From: WRKB01 sp031551145 | GTDB taxonomy: Bacteria; Desulfobacterota; Desulfovibrionia; Desulfovibrionales; Desulfovibrionaceae | Direction of reading: 5' to 3' | Length of the DNA: 24,572 bases | NCBI GenBank assembly: GCA_031551145.1 | Contig: JAVBNZ010000079.1 | Span: 1 to 24,572, forward strand | Shown here: piece after piece, positions 15,401 to 22,657 of the stretch | Position numbering within the stretch: position 1 is the first letter of the stretch | Layout: every line of letters begins with the position of its first letter | The notes under the pieces: generated by a model | Seen by the model: only the letters and a program-made list of their open reading frames with translations | What the model was told of the DNA's origin: nothing | Database searches by the model: none | Translations under genes and position numbers: made by a program

Positions 15401-16351
15401 CAATTCGGCCATGTCGACGCTCAGGCGTTCTATGGGGCGCAGGATACGGCGTCGCGTAAGCTGATAAATCGCCACGGCAAAAAGCGCCATAACGCCCACA
15501 AGCAGCAGGGCGGTGCGGTTGAGGACCTTTTTCCCCTCCTCGTAGATGGGGCGGCGGTCGCTCATGCGCAGCAGCACGGGGCGGCTCTCGATATCCTGCA
15601 GGGTCATGGAGGCGGAAATGATTCCTCCGCTTTCGCGCCGCACGTCGCCCCCGGCGGGTATGTTTTCGGCGAGGGAGAGGATTTCGAACGTGCTGGAATC
15701 GAAATGGGTGAGATCGCGGAAATAGCCGTTGTTCAGGATAACGCCCATAATCACGACGCCGGAGGGCTTTTCCGCCCCGCGCGAGGCCTGCACGGGCATG
15801 ATCGCGAAGGAGTAGGCAACGCCGTCGAAAAAGGCGATGCCTCCCGCGCCCCATTCTTTCAAGGACAGCGCGGGGTCCTGCGGCGAGCGGTGCCGTTCGA
15901 GCAGCGAACGGACAACGGGACGCAGAAAATCGCTGAATCCCCGGGGCACGGGCAGGGGTTTGTGCTCCAGATAGTCGTAGAACTCGGCGTGCAGGTCGTT
16001 GCCGTCCTTGTCTTTGATAAGAAACAAATTGAAGCGGTAGACCGCGGGCTGGGGAGCGTCCGGCCAGTTTTTCGCGATGAAATCCGGATTTCTGCCTTCG
16101 GCATAGTCCACGGCTTCCGGCCAGAGCGCGGTATCGGCGGTCATGGAATACAGGCGATCCTGCGCGGAGGCGAAGATTTTGCCCACAACCTCAAGTTGTT
16201 CGGTCTGATGGAGGGTTTCCGACTGCAAAAGCATGCCAGGCAGGCCGGAATGGAAGACGGCGTAAAAGACGCAGGTAAAAAAGACGAAGTTGGCGCTGAC
16301 GAGCAAAAGAACAATAAAGCGTAAGGAGCGAGGCGCGTGTTCCTTCGCCAT
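12470..16351 (-). CDS. Membrane hybrid sensor histidine kinase (CHASE4-HAMP-PAS-GAF-PAS-HK-REC-REC)
   Basis: This 1293-residue sensor is anchored by helices at about 11-33 and 278-297 with a periplasmic domain between them resembling CHASE4 (TADTALWPEAVDYAEG). HAMP follows (about 298-350), then a PAS domain (about 355-465), a GAF-like domain (about 480-640) and a second PAS (about 650-758). The kinase core has phospho-acceptor His789 in SHEMRTPLN, the N box NLLSNAVKF (902-910), DTGIG (939-943) and GTGLGL (969-974). Two receiver domains complete it, with Asp1079 (DWQMPGMDG) and Asp1220 (MDIHMPEVDG), each with its conserved Lys (1130, 1274). No HPt domain is present, so a separate phosphotransfer protein or direct signalling is needed. 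The first PAS has Cys401, Cys413 and Cys416 in a CWQ...QRCGFCPN pattern. GGGAG lies 8 bases before the ATG. It precedes the fused dehydrogenase gene on the same strand; the signal and target are unknown. Confidence 0.93.
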   Translation of the reverse strand: MAKEHAPRSLRFIVLLLVSANFVFFTCVFYAVFHSGLPGMLLQSETLHQTEQLEVVGKIFASAQDRLYSMTADTALWPEAVDYAEGRNPDFIAKNWPDAPQPAVYRFNLFLIKDKDGNDLHAEFYDYLEHKPLPVPRGFSDFLRPVVRSLLERHRSPQDPALSLKEWGAGGIAFFDGVAYSFAIMPVQASRGAEKPSGVVIMGVILNNGYFRDLTHFDSSTFEILSLAENIPAGGDVRRESGGIISASMTLQDIESRPVLLRMSDRRPIYEEGKKVLNRTALLLVGVMALFAVAIYQLTRRRILRPIERLSVDMAELGSAQAIDATKYSGSREFAALCVSINDMRHRLSRSRDSISVLQHILNGMDAYLYVTDPQTDEILFINDKMREHYGIEGKGVGRICWQALQSGFTQRCGFCPNFTLEKNPDEVVIWEEHSTLTGRWYHNTDRLIDWPDGRKVHLQHSVDVTDIKRAEESLKQRLDQQELMAAMAQSFISSADMDSLITDALRMAGEFMNLGRILLGALSHGGKAIRFDYVWHNKERGVGPLSADTFFFPEGGGMLADLTARREPFLAYEDISGVEYLENPRKQGVKALIAAPVFIEGKPWGMLVFEETEHTRAWSGSDKQLITLIGSVISGAIERNATEEKLLRMSSIVNSSPQYISYVSPEGAFEYLNPGALRMTGYSEEELRAGGMPLIFNPATYADIMENTLPRTLREGRAEFELPLRRKDGTVRILNFSVFTTDSKKIGIGAIASDITEKRQLEKDLIAAKDQAEQSSRAKGEFLSRMSHEMRTPLNAIIGMTSIAQGSQETTKKDYCLEKIDSASKHLLGVINDILDMSKIEANKFELSPTEFRLEKLLLRVVNVINFRVEEKSQTLIVHIDPNIPYTVVADEQRLAQVVANLLSNAVKFTPEKGSITLNARVLEEQDDTCMLQISITDTGIGITEEQRSRLFHSFEQADGGIARKFGGTGLGLAISKSIVELMGGEIHAEPAEGQGAIFSFTFMVKKGTNRRTYLLSPGVHWSNLRVLVVDDAPEVREYFSELAKTVGFACETAADGFEAVALLDAAQNAPYNLAFVDWQMPGMDGIELTRRIKRRFGSSSVVIMISATQWGDIEKDAKAAGVDGFLPKPLFSSLIVDCINGCMGPEQCSLPAEHHAPADDGIFAGYRVLLAEDNDINREIVISLLEHTKVIVDCAENGQQAFDMFRNTPSMYDLIFMDIHMPEVDGYEATRRIRGLEQPEAKAVPIVAMTANVFREDVERCLAAGMTDHIGKPINIEELIAKMKQYLVLRV

Positions 16352-16494
16352 TACGAATCTCCCGATGGTTGGGGACGTAAATAAAAAGATGCAAGGGGAA
16401 AATAGACTTAACCCGAAGTTTCTATGCGATATTCAGGGAAAAGTCATTCGGAAAAATATCGGCGCGGCGGGAAAACGGACATGCGGGAAGCAGG

Positions 16495-16517
16495 ACAGGC
16501 TGTTGCGGCCTGTTTTT
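16495..16517 (+). terminator. Hairpin with T tract in the 16352-16617 intergenic region
   Basis: ACAGGC (16495-16500) pairs with GCCTGT (16508-16513), followed by a T run to 16517, the form of an intrinsic terminator on the plus strand. No plus-strand gene precedes it, so its role is unclear. On the minus strand the stem is preceded by A residues and could act weakly for the DUF1844 transcript. Confidence 0.35.
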
Positions 16518-16554
16518 CAGGGGCACACAGCCCGCCCGCGCCGGCAGATACCGT

Positions 16555-16584
16555 CCTTCCGGGCCGGGCGGCCGGTCCGGAAGG
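16555..16584 (-). terminator. Strong GC hairpin after the DUF1844 gene
   Basis: CCTTCCGG (16555-16562) pairs perfectly with CCGGAAGG (16577-16584), and the 14-base loop holds a further GCC/GGC pairing. It begins 33 bases after the DUF1844 stop in the direction of transcription. No T tract follows, so it may be a Rho-assisted or mRNA-protecting 3' end rather than a classical terminator. The remaining part of 16352-16617 is more AT-rich near the kinase start and probably holds its promoter, but I cannot pick a convincing -10/-35 pair. Confidence 0.45.
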
Positions 16585-16617
16585 CGCCCGCCGTTGTCTC
16601 CGGGCGGCCGGGCCGCC

Positions 16618-16908
16618 TTATCTGGTCTTGATCACATATTTCATGCGCAGTTCGTACAGCATGCCGTCGAGCAGGCGTTTTTCCTCCTCGTCCAGGCAGC
16701 CGGCGGTTTTTTCGCGCAGCATGTCGAGCACGTCGATGGTGTGCCGGCCCATTTCCAGGTTCGGCTCCAGCCGGCCGCTTGTCGGCTCGGGCACCTCGCC
16801 GAGCTGCACCAGAGCCGTGGAAGCCAGGGAAAGGATGAAGGTGGAAAAAGTCACGCGGGGCATGGCCCCTTCGGCCTCAAACCGGTCTTTTTTCTCGTCG
16901 GCTGCCAT
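16618..16908 (-). CDS. DUF1844 family protein
   Basis: This is a 96-residue protein of the DUF1844 family. A charged N-terminus (MAADEKKDRFEAEGAMPRV) precedes a hydrophobic stretch, TFSTFILSLASTALVQLGEVP (about 20-40). After that come DLxMxxHTIDVL-like residues (LEMGRHTIDVLDMLREKT, 51-68) and a C-terminal helical part with LDEEEKRLLDGMLYELRMKYV. The frame stays open far upstream, but the ATG at 16906-16908 has a clear GGGAGG ribosome binding site and gives the usual family length. The molecular function of DUF1844 is not established. It lies 53 bases after the aminotransferase stop on the same strand and probably belongs to that operon as its last gene. Confidence 0.85.
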   Translation of the reverse strand: MAADEKKDRFEAEGAMPRVTFSTFILSLASTALVQLGEVPEPTSGRLEPNLEMGRHTIDVLDMLREKTAGCLDEEEKRLLDGMLYELRMKYVIKTR

Positions 16909-16961
16909 GTCGGCCTCCCGTGTACGGCATTTGCGCTTGAAACAGTTGCCCGCCTCTCTTT

Positions 16962-18149
16962 CTACGCCCGTATGAGGGTCGCATCCGGCTCCACGCCCGG
17001 TTCGCCCGCCAGGGCGGCGCGGTAGGCGGCCAGGGAGCGTTCCAGATAGTCGCGCGCGGCGGAATAGCCCAGGCAGGCACGCAAAGACTGTTCCAGGGCA
17101 TAGAGCCCGGCGGCCAGATCGGCCCAGTCCACCCAGCCCATATGGCCGATGCGCAGAATGCGGCCCTTGAGGTGATCCTGCCCGCCGGCGACGATAACGC
17201 CGTGCTCGTCGGCCATGCGGCGCACCACTTCGGTGCCGTCCAGGCCGGCCGGCAGGGCGGCGGCGGTGACGCCCCAGGCATAGTGTTCCGGCGCGAAGGG
17301 GGCAAGGCCGAGCGCCTGTATGCCGGTGCGCGCCATCATGGTCAAAGCCCACTGCCGGCGGTAGACCGCCTCCAGCCCGTCGGCCAGCATAAGCTCCAGG
17401 CCTTTGGAGAGGCCGCTGATCAGGCTGACGGGGGAGGTGAAGAGCGTTTGGTTTTTTTCCAGGTTTTCCCGCTCTTTGATCAAATTGAAATAGAAGCAGC
17501 CGGAAGGCACCCGGGCGGCCTTTTCCCAGGCGCGCGGCGAAAGCGCGATCAGGGCCAGGCCCGGCGGGGTCATCAGGCCCTTTTGAGAGCCGGTGAGCAG
17601 GCAGTCCATGCCCCAGGCGTCGAGCGGGCAGGGCGAAAGCCCGACCGCCGAAATGCCGTCCGCAACCAGCAGCACTTCGCGCCGCCGGGTGATGCGGGCG
17701 ATTTCCTCCACCGGATGCAGCACGCCGGTCGAGGTTTCCGAAAGCTGCACCAGCAGGCCGGAAATTCCGGGCTGCGCGTCGAGAATTTTTTCCACATCGG
17801 CCGGATTGACGGCCCGGCCCCATTCGACCTTGAGATCCACGATCTTCAACTGCCGGGTTTCGGCGATTTTGCGCCAACGTTCGCCGAACTTGCCGCCGTC
17901 GACAACAAGCACGGTCTCGCCCGGCGCGAACAGGCCGAACACCGCCGCCGTCATGGCGCCCGTGCCGGAGCAGGAAAGAGGCAGCACCGGCCCTTGGGTG
18001 CCGAACAGCGTGCGCAGCCGGCTCTGGAGTCCCCCCAGGATTTCCTTGAACGCGGGCTTGCGGTGGTGGAGCATGTCGGCGGCCATGGCTAGGCGCACTT
18101 CGGTGGGCACGGGGGTGGGGCCGGGGGTGAGCAGGCGTTGATGATGCAT
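16962..18149 (-). CDS. Class V PLP aminotransferase (alanine/serine-glyoxylate type)
   Basis: This is a 395-residue pyridoxal-phosphate enzyme of fold type I, class V. It starts with the family signature TPGPTPVPTEV (8-18) and keeps SGTGAMTAAV (61-70), the cofactor-binding ADGISAVG (163-170) with Asp164, and the Schiff-base lysine Lys190 in LTGSQKGLMTPPGLALI. Arg334 or Arg337 in LKGRILRIGHMG would bind the substrate carboxylate. Relatives include alanine-glyoxylate, serine-glyoxylate and serine-pyruvate aminotransferases and related purine-catabolism enzymes; substrate choice cannot be read from sequence. GGAG lies 7 bases before the ATG, and the gene follows the methyltransferase stop by 19 bases. 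With two hydroxyacid-oxidising flavoproteins nearby, a glyoxylate-linked role is plausible but remains inference. Confidence 0.92.
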   Translation of the reverse strand: MHHQRLLTPGPTPVPTEVRLAMAADMLHHRKPAFKEILGGLQSRLRTLFGTQGPVLPLSCSGTGAMTAAVFGLFAPGETVLVVDGGKFGERWRKIAETRQLKIVDLKVEWGRAVNPADVEKILDAQPGISGLLVQLSETSTGVLHPVEEIARITRRREVLLVADGISAVGLSPCPLDAWGMDCLLTGSQKGLMTPPGLALIALSPRAWEKAARVPSGCFYFNLIKERENLEKNQTLFTSPVSLISGLSKGLELMLADGLEAVYRRQWALTMMARTGIQALGLAPFAPEHYAWGVTAAALPAGLDGTEVVRRMADEHGVIVAGGQDHLKGRILRIGHMGWVDWADLAAGLYALEQSLRACLGYSAARDYLERSLAAYRAALAGEPGVEPDATLIRA

Positions 18150-18168
18150 GGAAGGTCTCCGTTACAGG

Positions 18169-19380
18169 TCAGTCTTTGGTTATGTAGGCAGCGAAACAGC
18201 TGAGATAGCGGGTTTCGGGCATGGAAGGATGCACGGGATGATCCGCCGCCTGCCCTCCCTGATGGAGGATGCGGGCGCGCAGTCCGCGCTTGGCCGCGGC
18301 CGAGGCGATGCAGCGCCGCAGATCTTCGTCGCTCAGGTGATGGGAACAGGAGGAAGTGAGCAGCACGCCGGGCGTTTTCAGCAGATCAAGACCCAGGGCG
18401 TTGAGTCCGCGATAGGAGGCCAGCCCCTTGGCGAAATCCTTGCGGCGCTTGATGAGCGCCGGCGGATCGAGGCAGACGAGGTCGAAGCGGCGGCCTTCCT
18501 CTCTCAGCCGGCGCAGGGCGCTTTCCTCGCCGAGCAGTTCGCCGTGCAGGGTTTCGCCGGCGCAGGCGGGCGCGCAGGCGGCGAGGTTGCTTTCGGCCGC
18601 ATCCAGGGCCCGGCGCGAGGCGTCGGCAAAAAGCACGGAAGCCGCTCCGCCCTTGGCGGCGGCAACGCCGAAGCCGCCGGCGTAGCAAAAGGCGTCGAGC
18701 ACGGCCGCGCCCCCGCCGAAGCGGGCGGCCTGCATTCTGTTGTCGCGCTGGTCGAAGAACCAGCCGCTCTTCTGGCCGCCCGAGGCCGCTTCTGCAAAAA
18801 AGGGCGCTTCAATGCGCAGTTCGTTTTCCCAAACTTCTATGCGCGCCGGGGCCGCGCCCAGCGGAACCTCGATCAGGCGGGGCAGACCCTCGGCCTCGCG
18901 GGCGGCCGCGTCGTTGCGCAGCACGATGCAGGCCGGGCGCAGCAGTTCGTGCAGCACGCCAAGCAGCGCATCGCGCTGTGCGTCCATGCCGGCGGTGTTG
19001 CACTGGGCCACGAGCGTGTCGTTGTAGCGGTCCAGGATCAGGCCGGGGAGAAAATCCCCCTCGCTGTGGCAGAGGCGGTACCAGGGGCGGGAAAAGAGGC
19101 GTTCGCGCAGGGCGAGCGCCGTTTTGAGGCGGTTGCGGAGCAGATCCGCCCCCAGGGGGGCGTCGTTTTTCCGGCTGACCATGCGGGCGCAGATGAGCGA
19201 GGCGGGGTTGACATAGGCCGTGCCCAGAGCGCGGCCGGCCGCGTCCCGCACCAGGGCCGGCGCTCCGGGTTCAAAATCGGTCAGGGGCGAGGCCTTGGTG
19301 TCGACCTCGTTGCTGAAGATCCACAAATGCCCGGCCCGCAGGCGGCGGTCTTCCCCCGGTTTGAGCAGCAGCGCGCGCAT
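18169..19380 (-). CDS. rlmI: RlmI-like 23S rRNA (cytosine-5) methyltransferase
   Basis: This 403-residue protein has the RlmI layout: an N-terminal PUA RNA-binding domain (about 1-80, LRAGHLWIFSNEVD), a linking domain (EGDFLPGLILDRYNDTLVAQ near 107-126) and a SAM-dependent methyltransferase. The SAM-binding loop is VLDAFCYAGGFGVAAAKGGA, the catalytic-region motif is LDPPAL, and the cysteine motif SSCSHH follows, as expected for a cytosine-5 enzyme. The ending QAADHPVHPSMPETRYLSCF matches E. coli RlmI, which is of similar length and methylates C1962 of 23S rRNA; that exact target here is inferred. There is no clear ribosome binding site before the ATG. It starts 6 bases after the lipoprotein stop, so expression probably depends on translational coupling. 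Confidence 0.9.
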   Translation of the reverse strand: MRALLLKPGEDRRLRAGHLWIFSNEVDTKASPLTDFEPGAPALVRDAAGRALGTAYVNPASLICARMVSRKNDAPLGADLLRNRLKTALALRERLFSRPWYRLCHSEGDFLPGLILDRYNDTLVAQCNTAGMDAQRDALLGVLHELLRPACIVLRNDAAAREAEGLPRLIEVPLGAAPARIEVWENELRIEAPFFAEAASGGQKSGWFFDQRDNRMQAARFGGGAAVLDAFCYAGGFGVAAAKGGAASVLFADASRRALDAAESNLAACAPACAGETLHGELLGEESALRRLREEGRRFDLVCLDPPALIKRRKDFAKGLASYRGLNALGLDLLKTPGVLLTSSCSHHLSDEDLRRCIASAAAKRGLRARILHQGGQAADHPVHPSMPETRYLSCFAAYITKD

Positions 19381-19386
19381 GGGAAG

Positions 19387-20040
19387 CTATGGTCCGGCCG
19401 GCGGAACGTCCCTCTGCCCGTCGGGGCGGGCCGCCGGGGGGGGGGTGGGAATCTCGCGCGGGAAGCGGACGACGATTTTCACCTCGCGCCCGGCGTCGGT
19501 CATGTTCCACTCGTTGCAGCGGTTGAGCAGGGTGGCTTTTTTGTCGGCGTTGCTTTCCAGCACGGTGCCGAAGGCTTTTATGCAGAGCGTGCCCTGCGAG
19601 GTGATCTTGTTTTCTTTGAGGAACTGGAGATCGGAGGTGGACACCGGGCGGGAGATGACGGTGAGGATGTCGCCGTCCACGGTGAAGGCGAACATGCCCG
19701 TGGCTTCGGGCAGAGAGTAGGGGGAAACGTAGATGAATTTCGCGCCGAAGCTGTGATCGTCGAGCGGCTGGATTTCCACGCTGCTCTGCGGCCGTTCTTT
19801 CACCACGCGCTCAAATTCCTTCATAATCGCGCCGGCGAGCTGTTTGGGATTTTCCGCCCCGCGTTTGTAGGTTTCGGAATAACTGGCGGCCATGTGCAGT
19901 TTGCCGATGAATTCGAAGGAATAGGCGTTGTTGCTCAGGGAAAGTGTGGCAATGTAGCGGTCCGGCACCAGGCAGCCGTAAAGGCAGAGCCCCACGCAGG
20001 CGCAGAGGCACAGCCGGAAAAGAGGGAGGGACATCGTCAC
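19387..20040 (-). CDS. Predicted lipoprotein of unknown function
   Basis: I do not recognise the family. The protein has a short basic start, a hydrophobic signal segment (LPLFRLCLCACVGLCLYG) and a lipobox ending LYGC, so it is probably lipid-anchored after cleavage and exported. The mature part of about 190 residues shows no enzyme motif; it contains KEFERVVKERPQSSVEIQPL and a Pro-rich tail. I chose the GTG at 20038-20040 because GAGGAG lies 6 bases before it. The ATG two codons later (20034) would be 12 bases from that site, and a longer frame from 20124 lacks one. The last part of the gene contains a run of ten C residues on the coding strand (19436-19445). It is first in a four-gene minus-strand operon with the methyltransferase, aminotransferase and DUF1844 genes. 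Confidence 0.75.
   Translation of the reverse strand: MTMSLPLFRLCLCACVGLCLYGCLVPDRYIATLSLSNNAYSFEFIGKLHMAASYSETYKRGAENPKQLAGAIMKEFERVVKERPQSSVEIQPLDDHSFGAKFIYVSPYSLPEATGMFAFTVDGDILTVISRPVSTSDLQFLKENKITSQGTLCIKAFGTVLESNADKKATLLNRCNEWNMTDAGREVKIVVRFPREIPTPPPAARPDGQRDVPPAGP
19436..19445. repeat. Homopolymer of ten G/C in the lipoprotein gene
   Basis: Ten consecutive G residues on the plus strand encode the Pro-rich stretch PTPPPA near the lipoprotein C-terminus. Tracts of this length are prone to slippage. Loss or gain of one base would shift the frame through the normal stop at 19387-19389 and, in both alternative frames, into the methyltransferase gene without an intervening stop before 19380. 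Confidence 0.8.
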
Positions 20041-20312
20041 GGCAAACTCCTCAATCCGCCGCCGGGCGTCCGGCGACGAACCAGAATATAGGCGCAGGCT
20101 ATAGAAAAAAAACCGACTTCGCAAGCATGAAGAGACCGTTTCATCAGGTGGGGATGTTTGACTTCATGCAGGTGCCGTGAGAAAATAGAAAATTAAGTTA
20201 TCTAAGTAGTTATATAAGTTATTATGTACTATTGACTGAAATATCCAGGGAGGACGTTGAGAGTCGCGAGGCCGGTATTTTTCCACTGAGCATCCGCATT
20301 GGGAGAAAATGC
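20041..20312. promoter_or_regulatory. Divergent intergenic region between lipoprotein and chemoreceptor genes
   Basis: These 272 bases hold no convincing gene and should carry promoters in both directions. Toward the lipoprotein, TATATT (complement of 20085-20090) is a fair -10 but has no good -35. Toward the chemoreceptor, an AT-rich block at about 20180-20235 contains three (A/T)AGTTAT repeats at 20195-20201, 20207-20213 and 20216-20222, and TTGACT at 20158-20163. A TTG-initiated upstream extension of the chemoreceptor frame (from 20232) lacks a ribosome binding site and is treated as leader. Confidence 0.4.
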
Positions 20313-22349
20313 ATGAACATGTCGATTTTTAAAAAGATTATGCTGCTTTCCGTTTCCGTTGTGGTTCTTGTTGTGTTGTCCGTGGTTGTGCCTACCCTGC
20401 ATTTTGTGTCTTCAGGCTTTGAACGGGAATCGTCAAAGATGATTGCGGTGCGCAGCAAGATCATCGCACACCAGATCAACGTGCTTCAGGAAAAATTTCT
20501 CGAACAGATCAGGCAGATTGCCGACAGGCAGAGCTTCGCGGCGGCCGTGGCCGCCAAGGACACGGAAGCCCTCAAGGTCATGGCCCCGGCGCTGATGAAA
20601 AGCATCAACGGAGATTTCATGACCATCTCCGATGAAACGGGCAAGGTGCTCGGTCGCGGTCATTCGAACAAAATCGGCGATTCCGTCATGAACCAGGGCA
20701 CGGTGCAGCTTGCCCTCAAAGGGCAGGGCAGCACGGGCATCGTTTCCGGCACGGTGGTGCCTTTTTCCATACGTTCCGGCTGTGCGGTCATGCATGAAGG
20801 CAAGCTGGTCGGCACGGTGTCCACCGGCATTTCGCTGGTGACCGACACCTTTGCCGACGGCATCAAAAAGCATGCGGACGTGGAGTTCACCGTTTTCAAG
20901 GGCGACACCCGCGTGGCGACCACCCTTGCCGGCAGCGGCGGCACGCGTGCCGTGGGCACCAAGATGGATAACCCCGTCGTGATCAAAACCGTGCTTGAAG
21001 GCGGACAGACGTTTTTCAACAAAAACATCATCCTGGGAAAAGAATATCAGACCTGCTATTGGCCGATACGCGACCTGGGCGACAAAATCGTGGGCATGTG
21101 GTTTGTCGGCATTCCCATGCAGAGCTTTAACGAAACTCTGGATCGCGTGCTCTTTTCCTCCCTCATCTGCGTGGGGTTGGCTCTGCCGATTGTGTTCGGG
21201 ATAAGCTGGCGCCAGGCGCGGGCCGTGTCGCGGCCTTTGCGCACGGCCACCAATTACGCTTCGCGCGTGGCGGGCGGGGATCTTTCCGGCGAATTGACGG
21301 TGACGAGCCGTGATGAAGTGGGCGTGCTGGCCGAGGCCCTGCGCGGCATGGTGCATGCGTTGAAGGAAAAAATCGGCGAGGCCGAGAACCAGGCGAAGCG
21401 GGCCACGGAAGAAACCGCCAAGGCCCGCACCGCGCTGGACGAAGTGGCCGAAGCCCGGCGCCAGGCGGCTCTGGCCCGCCGGGAAAGCGTGCAGCAGGTC
21501 GCGGCCAAGCTGCAGAACGTGGTGGAGAGCATTTCTTCCGCCTCGGATCAGCTTGCGGCCCAGATTGAAAAAAGCCTGGCCGCCGTGACCCTGCAGAACG
21601 AACGTTCCGCGGAAAGCGCCGCTTCCATGGAACAGATGCACAACATGGTGCACGATGTGGCCCGCAGCGCCGGCCGGGCGGCGGATCTCTCGACCGAGGC
21701 CAAAAGCAAGGCCGTTGAGGGCGCGCGGCTCGTCAACGCCATGGTGTCCGGCATCAACGAGGTGAACGACCATTCCGACGCGCTTACCAGGGCCATGGAC
21801 GCGCTGGGCCTGCGCGCCGAGGGCATAGGCCGCATTTTGAGCGTTATTTCCGATATAGCGGACCAGACCAACCTGCTGGCGCTCAACGCGGCCATCGAGG
21901 CGGCCAGGGCCGGGGACGCGGGCCGGGGTTTCGCCGTGGTGGCCGACGAGGTGCGCAAGCTGGCCGAAAAAACCATGACCGCCACCAAGGAGGTCGGCGA
22001 CGCCATAAGCGGCATTCAGGGCAACACGCGCACAAACATCTCCCAGCTCTCGAACACCGTGAAGGAGATGGAGGCCGTGGCGCTCAAGGCGCGTGAGGCG
22101 GGCCGGGCTCTGGACGCCATTGTTTCTCTGTCCGATACGGTTTCCGGGCAGGTGGCCGGCATCGCCTCGGCGAGTGAGGAAGAATCCGCCGCCGCCGCGC
22201 GGATGCACAGGGCCGCCAACGAAATATCCGCCATTTCCGGGGAAATAAGCGGGGATATGCGCCAGTCCGCACAGGCGGTGGCCAACCTGACCGCGCAGAC
22301 GCACAAGCTGCTGGAAGCCATTCATGACCTGAACAAGGGCGTGCAATAG
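20313..22349 (+). CDS. Methyl-accepting chemotaxis protein with a Cache sensor domain
   Basis: This 678-residue transmembrane chemoreceptor has a first helix at about 8-30 and a periplasmic Cache-type domain (about 35-280, with GDFMTISDETGKVLGRGHSNKIGD and GKEYQTCYWPIRDLGDKIVGMWFVG). A second helix lies at about 284-305 and HAMP at about 306-360. The cytoplasmic signalling coiled coil has its hairpin tip in the strongly conserved segment from ILSVISDIADQTNLLALNAA through AGRGFAVVADEVRKLAEKT. It would bind CheW and CheA and steer swimming or another output. The ligand is unknown; Cache domains of this form often bind small organic acids. No C-terminal pentapeptide for CheR is present (it ends HDLNKGVQ). 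The ATG at 20313 follows GGGAG by 7 bases. A terminator follows the stop, so the gene is probably transcribed alone. Confidence 0.95.
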   Translation: MNMSIFKKIMLLSVSVVVLVVLSVVVPTLHFVSSGFERESSKMIAVRSKIIAHQINVLQEKFLEQIRQIADRQSFAAAVAAKDTEALKVMAPALMKSINGDFMTISDETGKVLGRGHSNKIGDSVMNQGTVQLALKGQGSTGIVSGTVVPFSIRSGCAVMHEGKLVGTVSTGISLVTDTFADGIKKHADVEFTVFKGDTRVATTLAGSGGTRAVGTKMDNPVVIKTVLEGGQTFFNKNIILGKEYQTCYWPIRDLGDKIVGMWFVGIPMQSFNETLDRVLFSSLICVGLALPIVFGISWRQARAVSRPLRTATNYASRVAGGDLSGELTVTSRDEVGVLAEALRGMVHALKEKIGEAENQAKRATEETAKARTALDEVAEARRQAALARRESVQQVAAKLQNVVESISSASDQLAAQIEKSLAAVTLQNERSAESAASMEQMHNMVHDVARSAGRAADLSTEAKSKAVEGARLVNAMVSGINEVNDHSDALTRAMDALGLRAEGIGRILSVISDIADQTNLLALNAAIEAARAGDAGRGFAVVADEVRKLAEKTMTATKEVGDAISGIQGNTRTNISQLSNTVKEMEAVALKAREAGRALDAIVSLSDTVSGQVAGIASASEEESAAAARMHRAANEISAISGEISGDMRQSAQAVANLTAQTHKLLEAIHDLNKGVQ

Positions 22350-22355
22350 AGCATC

Positions 22356-22396
22356 CGCCGGCCGGAAATTCCCTTGGGGGAACTTTTTGGCCGGCG
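22356..22396 (+). terminator. Intrinsic terminator of the chemoreceptor gene
   Basis: TTCCC (22369-22373) pairs with GGGAA (22378-22382) and is followed by CTTTTT to 22388. The whole is flanked by a perfect outer stem, CGCCGGCC (22356-22363) with GGCCGGCG (22389-22396). It starts 7 bases after the chemoreceptor stop codon. Confidence 0.75.
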
Positions 22397-22407
22397 CGGG
22401 AGGCGCA

Positions 22408-22436
22408 TTGACGTAAACGGGAAAAGCGGGTACAAC
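22408..22436 (+). promoter_or_regulatory. Promoter of tRNA-Ala
   Basis: TTGACG (22408-22413) and TACAAC (22431-22436) are 17 bases apart, a near-consensus sigma-70-type promoter. Transcription would start near 22443, about 11 bases before the mature tRNA 5' end at 22454. Confidence 0.75.
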
Positions 22437-22453
22437 CGCCCTCTCGATACTGC

Positions 22454-22529
22454 GGGGATGTAGCTCAGCTGGGAGAGCGCGGCGTTCGCATCGCCGAGGC
22501 CGGGGGTTCAATCCCCCCCATCTCCACCA
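22454..22529 (+). tRNA. tRNA-Ala (anticodon CGC)
   Basis: This is a full 76-nt cloverleaf with encoded CCA. The acceptor stem is GGGGATG (22454-22460) with CATCTCC (22519-22525), including the G3-U70 wobble pair that marks alanine tRNAs. The D stem is GCTC/GAGC, the anticodon stem CGGCG/CGCCG with loop TTCGCAT (anticodon CGC at 22487-22489, reads GCG), and the T stem GGGGG/CCCCC with loop TTCAATC. The discriminator is A, then CCA at 22527-22529. Confidence 0.97.
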
Positions 22530-22551
22530 AATAACGACCTCACAAGGTCTC

Positions 22552-22597
22552 GGATAAGGCCGGAAACCAAGAGAAATCAAAGGTTCCGGCCCTATCC
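22552..22597 (+). terminator. Long hairpin downstream of tRNA-Ala
   Basis: GGATA (22552-22556) pairs with TATCC (22593-22597), and after one mismatch GGCCGGAA (22558-22565) pairs with TTCCGGCC (22584-22591), with a 13-base A-rich loop closed by CC/GG. It lies 22 bases after the tRNA and is followed by ATTTCC. A terminator for the tRNA transcript is likely, though the T tract is short. Confidence 0.5.
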
Positions 22598-22657
22598 ATT
22601 TCCGTCGCTTGAGCCTTGCCCCGAAACGCATTACAAGGCGGCGACAAGGCAGGCGAT

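Noticed and set aside
13286..16324. Plus-strand open frame of about 1012 codons opposite the sensor kinase
   Set aside because: It is antisense to a kinase with all catalytic boxes intact and shows no recognisable domain.
20270..20290. GCCGGTAT resembling a flagellar sigma-28 -10 element before the chemoreceptor
   Set aside because: No TAAA-like -35 lies at the required distance, and the match is partial.
20232..20312. TTG start for the chemoreceptor 27 codons upstream
   Set aside because: There is no ribosome binding site, and it would put a polar segment ahead of the first membrane helix. The ATG at 20313 has GGGAG at the right distance.
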